Shown piece by piece: positions 47,841 through 57,898 of a DNA stretch of 64,000 nucleotides; positions within the stretch are counted from its first letter, which is position 1; each line of letters begins with the position of its first letter. The notes beneath the pieces were generated by a model. That model searched no databases and was not told the origin of the DNA. It saw nothing but the letters and a program-made list of their open reading frames with translations. The stretch is from an uncultured Clostridium sp. (GTDB taxonomy: Bacteria; Bacillota; Clostridia; TANB77; CAG-508). A program made the translations under genes and the position numbers. Location: the NCBI GenBank assembly GCA_900553685.1, contig USEI01000001.1:62001-126000 (forward strand), in the 5' to 3' direction.

Positions 47841-48971
47841 ATGTCAAGAATATATTTAGCATCACCACACATGTCTGATGAAAAATTAGAAGAAAAATAT
47901 GTAAAAGAAGCTTTTAAAACAAATTGGCTTTCAACTGTAGGAGAAAATATTGATGAATTTGAAAATTCTGTTGAAAATTACTTAAAAATAAAAAAAGCTG
48001 TGGGTCTTTCTAGTGGAACTTCAGCAATTCATCTGGGACTTAAAGCTTTAGGTGTTGAAAAAAATGATATTGTATTTGTATCAGATTTAACTTTTTCAGC
48101 AAGTGTAAATCCAATAATATATCAAAATGCTACACCTGTATTTATAGATTCAGAATATGAAACTTGGAATATGGATCCAAAAGCATTAGAAAAAGCTTTT
48201 GAAAAATATTCAAATCCTAAAGCAGTTATAGTTGTTCATTTATATGGTAGAGCTTCAAACATGAAAGAAATTGTAAAGATATGTGAAAAACATAATGTAC
48301 CACTTTTTGAGGATGCAGCAGAAGGATTAGGAACAATATATGATGGAAAATTTTTAGGCACATTTGGAAAATGTTCTGCTCTTTCTTTTAATGGAAACAA
48401 AATAATTACAACAACAGGTGGAGGAATGCTTCTCACAGATAATGAAGAATTAGCAAAAAAAGTAAAGTTTTGGTCTACTCAAAGTAAAGATCCTGCAAGA
48501 TATTATCAACATTCTGAAATTGGTTATAATTATAGACTAAGTAATGTTTTAGCAGGAATTGGGAGAGGTCAAATGCAAGTTTTAGAAGAAAGAATTGCTA
48601 AAAAAAGAGAAATTTTTGAAACATATAGAAAAGGTTTAAGTGATATAAAAGATATTGAGTTTACTTTAGAAAAAACAAATGAAAGATCTAATAGATGGCT
48701 TTCTTGTATCACACTGAAAGAAAATTCAAAAGTAAAACCTTTAGATATAATAGATGCTTTAGAAAAAGAAAATATAGAATCAAGACTTGTTTGGAAGCCA
48801 ATGCATTTACAACCTGTATTTGAAAAATATGATTTCATAAAATTAGATGAAAATAAAATGAGTATAGGTGAAGATTTATTTACAAGAGGTGTTTGTTTGC
48901 CTTCAGATACGAAAAATACACCAGAAGATATGGAAAGAATAATAAAAATTATAAGAGGTTTATTTAATTAA
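47841..48971 (+). CDS. DegT/DnrJ/EryC1/StrS aminotransferase (PglE-like)
   Basis: A 376-residue PLP enzyme that would aminate the 4-keto sugar made by the preceding dehydratase. 'YLASPHMSDEKLEEKYV', 'GLSSGTSAIHLGLKALG', 'FEDAAEGLG' and the PLP Lys in 'SFNGNKIITTTGGGML' are as in UDP-4-amino-4,6-dideoxy-GlcNAc transaminases. 'GYNYRLSNVLAGIG' and 'PTNERSNRW'-like C-terminal parts fit. Its stop shares a base with the start of the sugar transferase gene. Confidence 0.93.
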   Translation: MSRIYLASPHMSDEKLEEKYVKEAFKTNWLSTVGENIDEFENSVENYLKIKKAVGLSSGTSAIHLGLKALGVEKNDIVFVSDLTFSASVNPIIYQNATPVFIDSEYETWNMDPKALEKAFEKYSNPKAVIVVHLYGRASNMKEIVKICEKHNVPLFEDAAEGLGTIYDGKFLGTFGKCSALSFNGNKIITTTGGGMLLTDNEELAKKVKFWSTQSKDPARYYQHSEIGYNYRLSNVLAGIGRGQMQVLEERIAKKREIFETYRKGLSDIKDIEFTLEKTNERSNRWLSCITLKENSKVKPLDIIDALEKENIESRLVWKPMHLQPVFEKYDFIKLDENKMSIGEDLFTRGVCLPSDTKNTPEDMERIIKIIRGLFN

Positions 48972-49603
48972 TGTATAAAAAAATTATAAAAAGATTTTTA
49001 GATATTTTAATAAGTTTATTTGGTTTAATAATTTTGTCACCAGTATTTCTAATTGTGGCAATTTTAGTAAGGATAAAATTAGGAAGTCCAGTATTTTTTA
49101 AACAAGAAAGACCTGGAAAGGATGAAAAAATTTTTAAATTATATAAATTTAGAAGTATGAGTGATAAAAAAGATGAAAATGGCAAATTATTACCGGATAA
49201 AGAAAGACTTACAAGATTTGGTAAAATCTTAAGAAGTACAAGCTTAGATGAACTTCCAGAACTGTTTAATATATTAAAAGGTGATATGAGTTTAATTGGT
49301 CCAAGACCGCTTGCTGTAAGCTATTTGCCTTATTACAATGAAAAAGAGAAACATAGACATGATGTAAGACCAGGTCTTACTGGTCTTGCTCAAATAAATG
49401 GAAGAAATGCTTTAAATTGGGAAGAAAGATTTAAATATGATATTGAATACGTAAATAACATTACTTTTATGAATGATATAAAAATATTTTTTAAAACTTT
49501 TATAAAGGTATTGAAGAAAGAAGATATTGTTGTAAGAGGAACAGGTAATACTATAGATTTTGATGAATATAGGAGATTACAAAATGGAGAAAATAAAAAA
49601 TAG
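48971..49603 (+). CDS. Initiating undecaprenyl-phosphate sugar-1-phosphate transferase (PglC-like)
   Basis: A 210-residue monotopic phosphoglycosyl transferase. A hydrophobic reentrant helix (about residues 10-33) is followed by 'GSPVFFKQERPGKDEKIF', 'KFRSMSDKKDENG', the catalytic 'TSLDELPELFNILKGDMS' (Asp-Glu pair), 'GPRPL' and 'RPGLTGLAQINGRN'. It loads the first sugar phosphate, probably the amino-deoxy sugar from the two upstream enzymes, on the lipid carrier. The start of the broken acyltransferase overlaps its 3' end. Confidence 0.95.
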   Translation: MYKKIIKRFLDILISLFGLIILSPVFLIVAILVRIKLGSPVFFKQERPGKDEKIFKLYKFRSMSDKKDENGKLLPDKERLTRFGKILRSTSLDELPELFNILKGDMSLIGPRPLAVSYLPYYNEKEKHRHDVRPGLTGLAQINGRNALNWEERFKYDIEYVNNITFMNDIKIFFKTFIKVLKKEDIVVRGTGNTIDFDEYRRLQNGENKK

Positions 49604-50632
49604 AATTTCTTACATTGATATTGCTAAAGGTATAGGTATTTTTTTAGTAATCTGGGGACATATTATTTTAAATGGCCCTGCATATAATATCATTTATGCT
49701 TTTCATATGCCACTTTTCTTTTTTCTATCTGGTCTGGTATTTTCTAAAAATAAATATAAAAATATAAAAGAGTTTTTTATTAAAAAAATAAAAACTTTGA
49801 TAATACCTTATTTAATATTATCTTTTCTAACATATGTATATTGGGTATTGATAGAAAATAGATTTAATGGAAATACAAATAATGTATTAAATCCTTTTCT
49901 TCAAATATTTATTGCTCAAGGTTCTTCAGGATATATGTTACATAACATTCCAATGTAGTTTATTCCATGTTTATTTCTTGTTGAACATATTGCTTTTTTA
50001 TAAGCAAAATTTCAAAAAAATATTTAAGAATATTAATATCAATTTTATTAGGGATTATAGGATATATTCTAACTATAATTCAAAGTGATTTAATTAATTT
50101 TAAGGAATTATTTTGGAGTATTGAAATTGTTTTAGTTGCGATACCTTTTTATATGACTGCAATAGAAATTGTAAACATTATTTCTAAAGAAAAATTAGAA
50201 AATATAGTACTAGACAATAAAAACATTATGACTATTATTTTAATAATTTGTACAGTTATATTATTTTTTACTGCAAATGTTAATGGACATATTTCTATGG
50301 GAAGTGATAAATTAGGTAATATTGTGCTATTTTATTTGAATGGTTTTTTAGGGATTATAATCATTATGTTAATTGCTATATTTATTAGAAAAAATAGATT
50401 ATTAGAATTTATGGGAAAAAAATCTTTTTTCATTATGGCTACACATTTTCCAGTAAGAAAACCTATAGTTTTAATTTTTTCAAAAATCATAAATATTGAT
50501 AGTTCAGTAATTTATAGTAATATACCATATAGTTTTATTATTGCTATTATTACTTTATTAGTAGAAATAATCATAATTAAAATATTAGAAAAATGTAAAT
50601 TTATTTCAAAATATTTTTGTTTACAAAATTAA
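49584..50632 (+). pseudogene. Acyltransferase family 3 membrane protein, disrupted by TAG and a frameshift
   Basis: The N-terminal part starts at ATG 49584 (GGAG upstream) with 'ISYIDIAKGIGIFLVIWGHI' and 'AFHMPLFFFLSGLVFSK', the acyltransferase-3 hallmarks with the catalytic His. After 'YMLHNIPM' a TAG stands at 49956-49958 where Trp (TGG) is expected. The frame then reads 'FIPCLFLVEHIAF' to a TAA. One extra T in the T6 run at 49994-49999 would join it to 'FISKISKKYLRILI' and the remaining membrane helices to 50632. Two independent lesions and no CGG: a decayed gene, or two base errors. The protein would O-acetylate a surface sugar. Confidence 0.8.
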
Positions 50633-50649
50633 TTTTAGAAAGGATTTTT

Positions 50650-51918
50650 ATGAGAAAAAGAGTTTTAGTATTAAATTGTGGAACACTTGCATCAACTGAT
50701 ATAAATATGGCATTAAGAAATAATGAAGAATATGAAATATGGGGTGCATCAACAAGTAAAAATCATGGAATATACGTGTATAAAAATTATATTGATAATA
50801 TTCCTAATATAAGCAATCCAGAATTTATAAATATTTTGAATGAAAAAATTAGAGAATATAATTTTAAATTTATTTTAGCTCCACATGAAGATTTAGCACT
50901 TTTTTTACAAGAAAACAGAAATAAAATAAATGCTTGTATTGTTTGCTCAAATTATGAAACATCACTTCTTTGCAGGTATAAAAGCAAAACATATGAGAAA
51001 ATGAAAGAATATGATTTTATACCAAAAGTTTATAAAAAAGAAGAGGTAAAAAACTATCCTGTTTTTTGTAAAAAAGATACAGATCAAGGTGGAAGGCATG
51101 CTTATAAAATAGAAAATGAAGATGAGCTAAAAATGTATGCAAAAGCGGATATGATAATTTGTGAGTATCTACCAGGAGAAGAAGTTACAGTAGATTGTTT
51201 CACAAATAAAAAGAGAAATCTTGTATTTTGCAATCCAAGGGCAGCAGATAGAATACTTGCAGGAATTGATGTTCATGCAAGAAGGATTGATCTAACACCT
51301 GAAATAAAATATATTGCGGAAAGCCTAAACAAAGAAATCGAATTCAGAGGATATTGGTTTTTCCAAATAAAAAAGGCAGCAAATGGAAAATTTAAATTAT
51401 TGGAAATAGCTACAAGGCTTCCAGGCTCATTTAGTTTAAGTAGATGCTTAGATGTAAATTTACCATTAATGGCATTAAAAGATTTTGACGAACAAGATGT
51501 AGAACTTACATTTAATAATGTAGAGATAGAAGCAGATAAACAATTTTTTGGAAAATATAAACTGGGAATAGATTATGATTCAGTTTTTATAGATTTTGAA
51601 ACTTGTTTTGAAAAAATAAAAAAAGTTGATACTTTTTTTATGATGTATTTATATCAATGTATAAATAAAAATATAAAAATAAATTTATTAACTCAAGATG
51701 AAAAAAAAACAGAAGAATTTTTAACTAAAAACAAAATAGATAAAAATATTTTTAATAATATTTTAGAGGTTAAAAGAGAGAATATAAAAAGTTTATTAAC
51801 TAAAAATTCTATATTCATATCAAATGATGATAATTTAAAAAATGTTTTAAGAAAAGAAGTTAATGAAAATTGCTTTTCAAATAACATTATAGAATGTTTA
51901 ATAGATTGGAGAGCCTAA
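50650..51918 (+). CDS. ATP-grasp ligase fused to a degenerate HAD-like domain
   Basis: A 422-residue protein starting at the ATG 7 bases after AAAGGA. Residues 1 to about 290 are an ATP-grasp module of the carbamoyl-phosphate-synthase-like type: 'VLVLNCGTLASTDINMAL', 'VFCKKDTDQGGRHAYKI' (glycine-rich ATP loop), 'ICEYLPGEEVTVDCF' and 'FKLLEIATRLPGSFSLSR'. Residues about 300-420 resemble a HAD fold ('DSVFIDFETCF', 'INLLTQDEKK', 'FISNDDNL') with the second motif I Asp replaced by Glu. ATP-grasp enzymes form amide or peptide bonds, so it may attach an amino acid to a sugar. First of three coupled genes. Confidence 0.8.
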   Translation: MRKRVLVLNCGTLASTDINMALRNNEEYEIWGASTSKNHGIYVYKNYIDNIPNISNPEFINILNEKIREYNFKFILAPHEDLALFLQENRNKINACIVCSNYETSLLCRYKSKTYEKMKEYDFIPKVYKKEEVKNYPVFCKKDTDQGGRHAYKIENEDELKMYAKADMIICEYLPGEEVTVDCFTNKKRNLVFCNPRAADRILAGIDVHARRIDLTPEIKYIAESLNKEIEFRGYWFFQIKKAANGKFKLLEIATRLPGSFSLSRCLDVNLPLMALKDFDEQDVELTFNNVEIEADKQFFGKYKLGIDYDSVFIDFETCFEKIKKVDTFFMMYLYQCINKNIKINLLTQDEKKTEEFLTKNKIDKNIFNNILEVKRENIKSLLTKNSIFISNDDNLKNVLRKEVNENCFSNNIIECLIDWRA

Positions 51919-51921
51919 AAG

Positions 51922-52986
51922 TTGGAAATAGGTAGTGAGTTTTGGAAATTTGATGGTAATTTAATAAAAGATAATAGTAAGTTTTGGAATTTGGGAAAAG
52001 ATACTAAATTTGTATTATCAGGAAGAACTGCTATTTTTTATGTTTTAAAAAATATTTTAAAGCATAAGAAAATAAGAAAAGTTTATATGCCATCATATAG
52101 TTGTTATTCTATGATTCAAGCTTTTAAGGATTTAGAAATTGAAGTAGAATATTATGATGTATATTTTAATGAAATTTTAAAATATAATATAGATTTAGAA
52201 AATGATTCAGATATATTTTTTGCAATGAATTATTTTGGTTATTCTGACACTAACATGGAGTCATATATCAAAAATTTTAAAGAAAAAGGAAAAATTGTAA
52301 TAGAAGATATTACACATAGTATTTTGTCTAAAAAAAGATATTCAGAATATTCAGATTTTTTAATTGCAAGCCTAAGAAAATGGCTTCCAATTTCAAGTGG
52401 TGCAATAGCGGTAAATATGAAAGAAGTTTTTGATTTAGAATTATCGGAAAATACAAATGAAGCATTAATATATTTAAAAACTTCAGCTATGGAAAATAAG
52501 AAAAATTATATAAATAAAAGTGAAAAAAGTAATTTAATAGATAGTAATAAAGAGAAGAATATTTTTTTGAAAGAATATTCAGAAAGTAATAAAATTCTTG
52601 AAAAAGATTATCAGAATTATAAAATAGATGAAAATTCTTATAAAATTTTAATGGGAATAGATATTGAAGAAATAATAATAAAAAGAAGGAAAAATGTAAA
52701 GTTAATTTACGAAAAACTATCTAAAAATATTAAAATAAAGTTTTTGGTAAATAATTTTAAAGAAGATGATTGTTTATTATTTGTACCAATTATTTTAAAT
52801 CATAAAGATAGAGATGATTTAAGAAAGTTTTTGATAGAAAATAAAATATATCTTCCAATACATTGGCCGTTAGAAGAAAAAATAAACAATATTTTTGATA
52901 AAGAGTTATCTTTAATTTGTGATCAGAGGTATAATGTTTCAGAAATTACTTATTATTTGAACTTAATTTTAGATTTTTTTAAATAG
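51922..52986 (+). CDS. DegT-like PLP-dependent protein, divergent
   Basis: A 354-residue protein with the fold-type I aminotransferase outline: 'LSGRTAIFYVLKNIL', 'VYMPSYSCYSMIQAFKDL', 'IVIEDITHSIL' (the PLP-binding Asp) and 'ASLRKWLPISSGAIAV' with the candidate PLP Lys. It differs from ordinary sugar aminotransferases by a charged insertion at about residues 190-235. Translation starts at TTG, 3 bases after the ATP-grasp stop. Likely substrate is a sugar or amino-acid derivative specific to this module; activity is not certain. Confidence 0.75.
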   Translation: MEIGSEFWKFDGNLIKDNSKFWNLGKDTKFVLSGRTAIFYVLKNILKHKKIRKVYMPSYSCYSMIQAFKDLEIEVEYYDVYFNEILKYNIDLENDSDIFFAMNYFGYSDTNMESYIKNFKEKGKIVIEDITHSILSKKRYSEYSDFLIASLRKWLPISSGAIAVNMKEVFDLELSENTNEALIYLKTSAMENKKNYINKSEKSNLIDSNKEKNIFLKEYSESNKILEKDYQNYKIDENSYKILMGIDIEEIIIKRRKNVKLIYEKLSKNIKIKFLVNNFKEDDCLLFVPIILNHKDRDDLRKFLIENKIYLPIHWPLEEKINNIFDKELSLICDQRYNVSEITYYLNLILDFFK

Positions 52987-52999
52987 AGAGGTTTTAAAA

Positions 53000-53983
53000 G
53001 TGGAAAAAAATATAGATTTATATTTTGATGAAAATTATGGAAAATTATATGAAAAAATCGAAAATGGTAAAGCAAAAATTTTTGAATTTGAAAATGAAAA
53101 TGGGAAAATTACAAATCAATTTATAATGAGAAAAATTGAAGAAAAAATTGATGGTGAAACTTTTTATGATATAGTTACACCATATGGATATGGTGGTCCA
53201 ATAATAAATTATTTGAAGGGAAACAAAGAAAATTTATTAAAAGAATTTGAAAAAAGTTTTTCAGAATATGCTAAAAAAAATAAAGTGGTTAGTGAATTTG
53301 TAAGATTCCATCCGATTTTTGAAAATGCTATAGATATGAAGTCAATTTATAATTCAACATATATGAGAAAGACTTTAATAACAAAATTGGATGAAGAAGA
53401 TGTTATTCAAAAACAAATTTCAAAAAGTGCAAGAAAAAATATAAGGCAAGCATTAAATAAAGGAGTGACATATAAAATTACGGAAAAGCCAGAAAACATA
53501 TCAGTATTTAAAGATATTTATTATTCTACAATGGATAGAAATAATGCTATAGAATATTATTATTTTGATGATGAATATTTTAATAATATGTTAAAATATT
53601 ATAGAGAAAATATAATTTTAATAGAAGCAATTTTTGAAGGAAAAACAATAGCAGCTGGTTTATATTTTATATATAAAGATATAATTCATATACATTTATC
53701 TGGAACACTAACAGAATATTTATATTTATCTCCAGCTTATGTTTTAAGATATGCCTTGATTTTATGGGGAATTGAAAATAAGTACAAATTAATACATCAT
53801 GGAGGGGGACGTTCAAATAGCGAAGAAGATTCATTGTATTTATTTAAGAAAAATTTTGCTAAGATTTATGATTTAAATTTTTATATTGGTAAAAAAGTTT
53901 GGAATCAAGAAATATATGACAAACTATGTAATATGAAAAATGTAGAAGATGACGGTTTTTTTCCTGCATATAGAAAGCCATAG
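53000..53983 (+). CDS. FemAB/GNAT-like peptidyl or acyl transferase
   Basis: A 327-residue double-GNAT-like protein starting at GTG, 13 bases after the DegT-like stop. 'SKSARKNIRQALNKGVTYK' marks the transition seen in FemAB and BioF2-like acetyltransferases. 'IEAIFEGKTIAAGLYFIYKD' and 'LSPAYVLRYALILWGIEN' form the second GNAT core. Such enzymes transfer an amino acid from aminoacyl-tRNA or an acyl group from CoA. With the ATP-grasp and DegT-like neighbours it suggests aminoacylation of a surface sugar. Confidence 0.8.
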   Translation: MEKNIDLYFDENYGKLYEKIENGKAKIFEFENENGKITNQFIMRKIEEKIDGETFYDIVTPYGYGGPIINYLKGNKENLLKEFEKSFSEYAKKNKVVSEFVRFHPIFENAIDMKSIYNSTYMRKTLITKLDEEDVIQKQISKSARKNIRQALNKGVTYKITEKPENISVFKDIYYSTMDRNNAIEYYYFDDEYFNNMLKYYRENIILIEAIFEGKTIAAGLYFIYKDIIHIHLSGTLTEYLYLSPAYVLRYALILWGIENKYKLIHHGGGRSNSEEDSLYLFKKNFAKIYDLNFYIGKKVWNQEIYDKLCNMKNVEDDGFFPAYRKP

Positions 53984-54108
53984 AAGTAATCTATTAAAGA
54001 TAAAGTTAAAATGGAACTAATAAAAATTTAATAATTATATTAAAAACTAAAATATATTTAATTGACAATATATGTACTAAAGAAAATTAAATAAAAGAGG
54101 TAAGAAAT

Positions 54109-55311
54109 ATGAAGAAAAAAATAGTTGTAATAGCAAATTTTACAAGATTACCTTGGGAAAAAGGAAACAGTAGATTTCCATACATAATTAATTTAATAAA
54201 TAAAGAAAAATTTGATGTAGAATTAATAACTTCTAGATTTTTTCATGGAGAAAAAAAGCATAGAAAAGATTCTGCTTTATCTGAAAATTTAGATTATAAA
54301 ATAACTTTAATTGACGAACCAGGTTACAAGAGAAATGTTTCAATAAAAAGGTTTTTGAGCCATAAAATTTTTGCTAAAAATGTAAAAAGATATTTAGAAA
54401 CAATAAACAAACCAGATGTTATATATTCAGCAATTCCATCTCTTGATGTTGCAAAAGTTGCTGGAGAGTATGCAGAAAAAAATAATATAAAATTTATAAT
54501 AGATATTCAAGATTTGTGGCCTGAAGCTTTTGAAATGATATTTAAAGTTCCAATTTTAAAGGACCTTATATTTTATCCAATGAGAAAAAAAGCAGACAAA
54601 ATTTATAGTATGGCAGATAGTATAATTGGTGTATCAAATACTTATGCAGATAGAGCGGGAATCGTAAATAAAAAATATAAACATAAATTAGCTGTATTTT
54701 TAGGAACAGATCTAGATTATTTTGATAATGCACATAAAAAAAATGAAATTGTAATTTTTGATGATGTTATAAGAGTTGCTTATATAGGAACTTTAGGTCA
54801 TAGTTATGATTTAAAATGTGTAATAAATGCATTTAAATTACTTCATAAAAAAGATATTAAAAATATTTTGCTAGTTGTAATGGGAAGTGGACCATTAAAA
54901 GAAGAATTTGAAAAATATGCTAAAGATAATAACGTGAACTCAGAATTTTTAGGTAGATTAGATTATGAAGAAATGGTTGGATATTTGTGTGCTTGTAATA
55001 TTGCAGTAAATCCTATAAGTAAAGGAGCTGCACAAAGTATAATAAATAAAGTAGGAGATTATGCAGCTGCAGGTTTGCCTGTTATAAATACACAAGAATC
55101 AGTAGAGTATAGAAAATTAGTAGAAGATTATCAAATAGGATTTAATATAGAAAATGGAAATTCAGAGGAGCTTGCAGAAGCAATAGAATATCTTTATAAA
55201 AATGAAGATTTAAGAAAAAGGCTAGGTGAAAATAATAGAAAACTTGCTGAGGAAAAATTTGATAGAAAAGTAACATATTTAAAAATAAAAGAATTAATTG
55301 AAAGTAAATAG
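54109..55311 (+). CDS. Glycosyltransferase family 4 (WbuB-like)
   Basis: A 400-residue GT-B glycosyltransferase. The acceptor half carries 'NFTRLPWEKGNSRFPYI' and 'IDIQDLWPEAF', typical of WbuB-type transferases. The donor half has 'VAYIGTLGHSYDLK', 'VVMGSGPLKEEFEK' and 'KVGDYAAAGLPVINTQES' (the EX7E-like region). It adds a deoxy or N-acetyl sugar to the lipid-linked oligosaccharide. A 125-base gap with an isolated TTGACA at 54062 precedes it. Confidence 0.92.
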   Translation: MKKKIVVIANFTRLPWEKGNSRFPYIINLINKEKFDVELITSRFFHGEKKHRKDSALSENLDYKITLIDEPGYKRNVSIKRFLSHKIFAKNVKRYLETINKPDVIYSAIPSLDVAKVAGEYAEKNNIKFIIDIQDLWPEAFEMIFKVPILKDLIFYPMRKKADKIYSMADSIIGVSNTYADRAGIVNKKYKHKLAVFLGTDLDYFDNAHKKNEIVIFDDVIRVAYIGTLGHSYDLKCVINAFKLLHKKDIKNILLVVMGSGPLKEEFEKYAKDNNVNSEFLGRLDYEEMVGYLCACNIAVNPISKGAAQSIINKVGDYAAAGLPVINTQESVEYRKLVEDYQIGFNIENGNSEELAEAIEYLYKNEDLRKRLGENNRKLAEEKFDRKVTYLKIKELIESK

Positions 55312-55329
55312 AGTTTGAAAGGAATAAAA

Positions 55330-56562
55330 ATGAATTTTATAAATAGATATAAAAATTTTTTTTCTGATATGATTTTAAATATGATAGGATTTGGAATTTA
55401 TATAATTGCTCAACAAATTTTACTTTTACCAATACTTGCTAAAATTGTAGATGATACAATATATTCAAATATAGTTTTATATATTTCTATTTTAAATGTT
55501 GTATGCAATGTAACAGGAGGAGAACTTGGAAATGTAAGATTAGTTAGAGATAGTGCATATAAGGAAAAAAATGTACATGGAGATTTTACAAGAATTTTGC
55601 TAAGTATATCTCCTATAATTACAGTTATTGTTTTTCCAATTTTAATTTATTTAAAATACAGTATAATAGGAAGTATATTATATACTCTTACAATACTTAT
55701 GGCTAATGTAAGATTATATGCTACGTGTTTTTATAGGCTAGAGAAAAAATTTAATAAGGTAATAATTCAAAATATATTTTATTTGATTGGAATCATATTA
55801 AGTTTAATTTTGTTTAAATTTATAGGAAATATTTATTTATTATTATTTATACCTGAATGTGTTTCTTTAATATATGCTCTAAAAAATTCAGATATTTTAA
55901 TAATGGGATTAAAAAAGACAAATGAAATGAAAAAAACAATAAGAAAATTTGGTGGTCTTGGTTTTGTTTCTTTACTTACAAATCTAATGAATTATTTTGA
56001 TAAATTTTTAATATATCCTATGTTTGGAGCTACATCAGTTGCAGTATATTATGCGGTAAATTCAATGTCTAAAATAGCAAGTTTGATTACGAATCCAATG
56101 TCAAGTGTTATACTTTCATGGGTGGCAAATAGTGATGAGAAGAAAAATAAAAAGAAAATTTTAAAAATGACTTTAATTTCTAATATACCAATATTATTAG
56201 TAGTTACAATTATAACAATACCGCTTACATATATAGCTTTAAGAATTTTATATAGTCAATATATGGAAGATGCTTTAGTGCTTATAATACCAATTGCAAT
56301 TACAACTGCATTTGGAACAGCTGCAACTCTTATAAAATCTGTATTGTTAAAGTATACTAATACAAACAAATTAGTTGTAACATATGTAATATATTTTGCA
56401 ATTTTTTCATTATTAGGTTATAATTTAAGCAAATCTCAAGGGTTAATAGGATTTACAGTGGCTAATTTAATAGCTAAAATCATTTTATGGGGATTATTTA
56501 TTATTTTATTGATAATATCAAAAAAAGAGAATCAAGAAGAAAGTAAAATAAATGGAGGATAA
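55330..56562 (+). CDS. Wzx-type polysaccharide flippase
   Basis: A 410-residue membrane protein with about twelve helices in the MOP (MATE/Wzx) pattern. It has an N-terminal 'MILNMIGFGIYIIAQQI' and a mid-protein basic loop ('MKKTIRKFGGLGFVSLLTNL'). It moves lipid-linked repeat units across the membrane. I start at ATG 55330, which follows GAAAGGA, rather than at the in-frame TTG 15 bases upstream. The polymerase gene overlaps its end. Confidence 0.88.
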   Translation: MNFINRYKNFFSDMILNMIGFGIYIIAQQILLLPILAKIVDDTIYSNIVLYISILNVVCNVTGGELGNVRLVRDSAYKEKNVHGDFTRILLSISPIITVIVFPILIYLKYSIIGSILYTLTILMANVRLYATCFYRLEKKFNKVIIQNIFYLIGIILSLILFKFIGNIYLLLFIPECVSLIYALKNSDILIMGLKKTNEMKKTIRKFGGLGFVSLLTNLMNYFDKFLIYPMFGATSVAVYYAVNSMSKIASLITNPMSSVILSWVANSDEKKNKKKILKMTLISNIPILLVVTIITIPLTYIALRILYSQYMEDALVLIIPIAITTAFGTAATLIKSVLLKYTNTNKLVVTYVIYFAIFSLLGYNLSKSQGLIGFTVANLIAKIILWGLFIILLIISKKENQEESKINGG

Positions 56563-56563
56563 A

Positions 56564-57898
56564 ATGAAGGAATTAATACAGGGAAAAAATTTTTTTGAGA
56601 AATTATTTAATAAAAATCATTTACCAATTATTTTATTTATAATAGTAGTTATAAATTATATGCCACTTTTTATAAATAACATAAATACAATGCTTTCTAA
56701 AGCTGTTACTGTAAAACAAATGACTATAGCATTTGGAATAGAATGTATTATACTTTTCTTATATTTAATAAAAAATATAAAATTTACAAAAAAAATTATA
56801 ATAAATTTATTAGTACTATTTTTAACGAGTATAATAATGTTTTGTATTCAAATAAAAAATTATTATTTAGGTAATCTTCAAATAATGGATTTAGCTAATA
56901 TTGTATGTATAGCAATAAATATAGGGATTCTATATATTACTTTTTTAGAAATACATATTGATGAAAAAAATATATACAAATTTTTTGCAGGGATAATTAT
57001 AATAGGAATTATTGCTTGTATTGTAAATGTTATAATATATAATAAACAATTTTTAAATGTACTTGGAATAGGAACAGAGGCTAAAGTTCAAAGTATTAAA
57101 AGCTTTTTTGCACATAGAAATCAATTTGCAATGTTTTTGTATTTTTCAATTATTTCAAGTATAATATTATTCATTAAAACAAATAAAAAAATTATAAAAG
57201 TTTTATTAGGAATAATTTTAATTTTATTTAGTGCGAATTTATTATTAACAGCATCTAGAACAGGTATTTTATGTACATTGGCCTTTATAGGATTGTTTTT
57301 CATAACTACAGATACTCTAAAATTAAAAACAAAATTAATAATAATCTTAATAAGTTTAATAATATTAGGTATTGTTTTAGGAATAATTTATAAAAGTTTT
57401 CCTGATATTTGGGAAAAAATCGTAAATGTTATTTCAAAAGTGTTTATCAGAGAAAGTACTATTAAAACGTTTACAGGTAGATCAAAATTTTGGGATTTAG
57501 CATTTAAAGTGCTTTTTATAGGTCCAATTTCAGCATTATTTGGTATTGGCAGATTTGTTGGAATAGAATTATTACAGTCAAATGGTTATAATGTTACACA
57601 ATTTCATAGTTTTTATATTGAAGCATTAGTTGCAGGTGGAGTAATGGAATTAGTATATTTAATTTCAATATATATTATTGTTATGAAAAATGTATTGAAA
57701 TCAAATATAGAAAAAAAATATAAATTATTATATATTTCCTTGTATTTAAGTTATGCGATTTATTGTGGGTTTGAAAGTTTAGGAAGATTTTCAATAGGTT
57801 GTGTAGATACAATGTGTTTAATATTTTTAATTACAATTCCATTATTACATTCAAATACAAATAAAAATGAAGAAAATAATATTAATAAGGAGAGATAA
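56564..57898 (+). CDS. O-antigen ligase/polymerase (Wzy-like)
   Basis: A 444-residue protein with about eleven membrane helices and the large outer loop between helices in the second half. 'FFAHRNQFAMFLYFS', 'LTASRTGILCTLAFIGLFF' (with the conserved Ser-Arg-Thr-Gly) and 'GRSKFWDLAFKVLF' are Wzy/WaaL hallmarks. Start chosen at the ATG with GGAGG 5 bases upstream. It polymerises or ligates repeat units flipped by the upstream Wzx. Confidence 0.88.
   Translation: MKELIQGKNFFEKLFNKNHLPIILFIIVVINYMPLFINNINTMLSKAVTVKQMTIAFGIECIILFLYLIKNIKFTKKIIINLLVLFLTSIIMFCIQIKNYYLGNLQIMDLANIVCIAINIGILYITFLEIHIDEKNIYKFFAGIIIIGIIACIVNVIIYNKQFLNVLGIGTEAKVQSIKSFFAHRNQFAMFLYFSIISSIILFIKTNKKIIKVLLGIILILFSANLLLTASRTGILCTLAFIGLFFITTDTLKLKTKLIIILISLIILGIVLGIIYKSFPDIWEKIVNVISKVFIRESTIKTFTGRSKFWDLAFKVLFIGPISALFGIGRFVGIELLQSNGYNVTQFHSFYIEALVAGGVMELVYLISIYIIVMKNVLKSNIEKKYKLLYISLYLSYAIYCGFESLGRFSIGCVDTMCLIFLITIPLLHSNTNKNEENNINKER

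Noticed and set aside
49940..49999. TAG recoding to Trp or another residue in the acyltransferase gene
   Set aside because: TAG is used as a normal stop in many genes here, and the same gene needs a second, unrelated frame correction, so decay or error is simpler.
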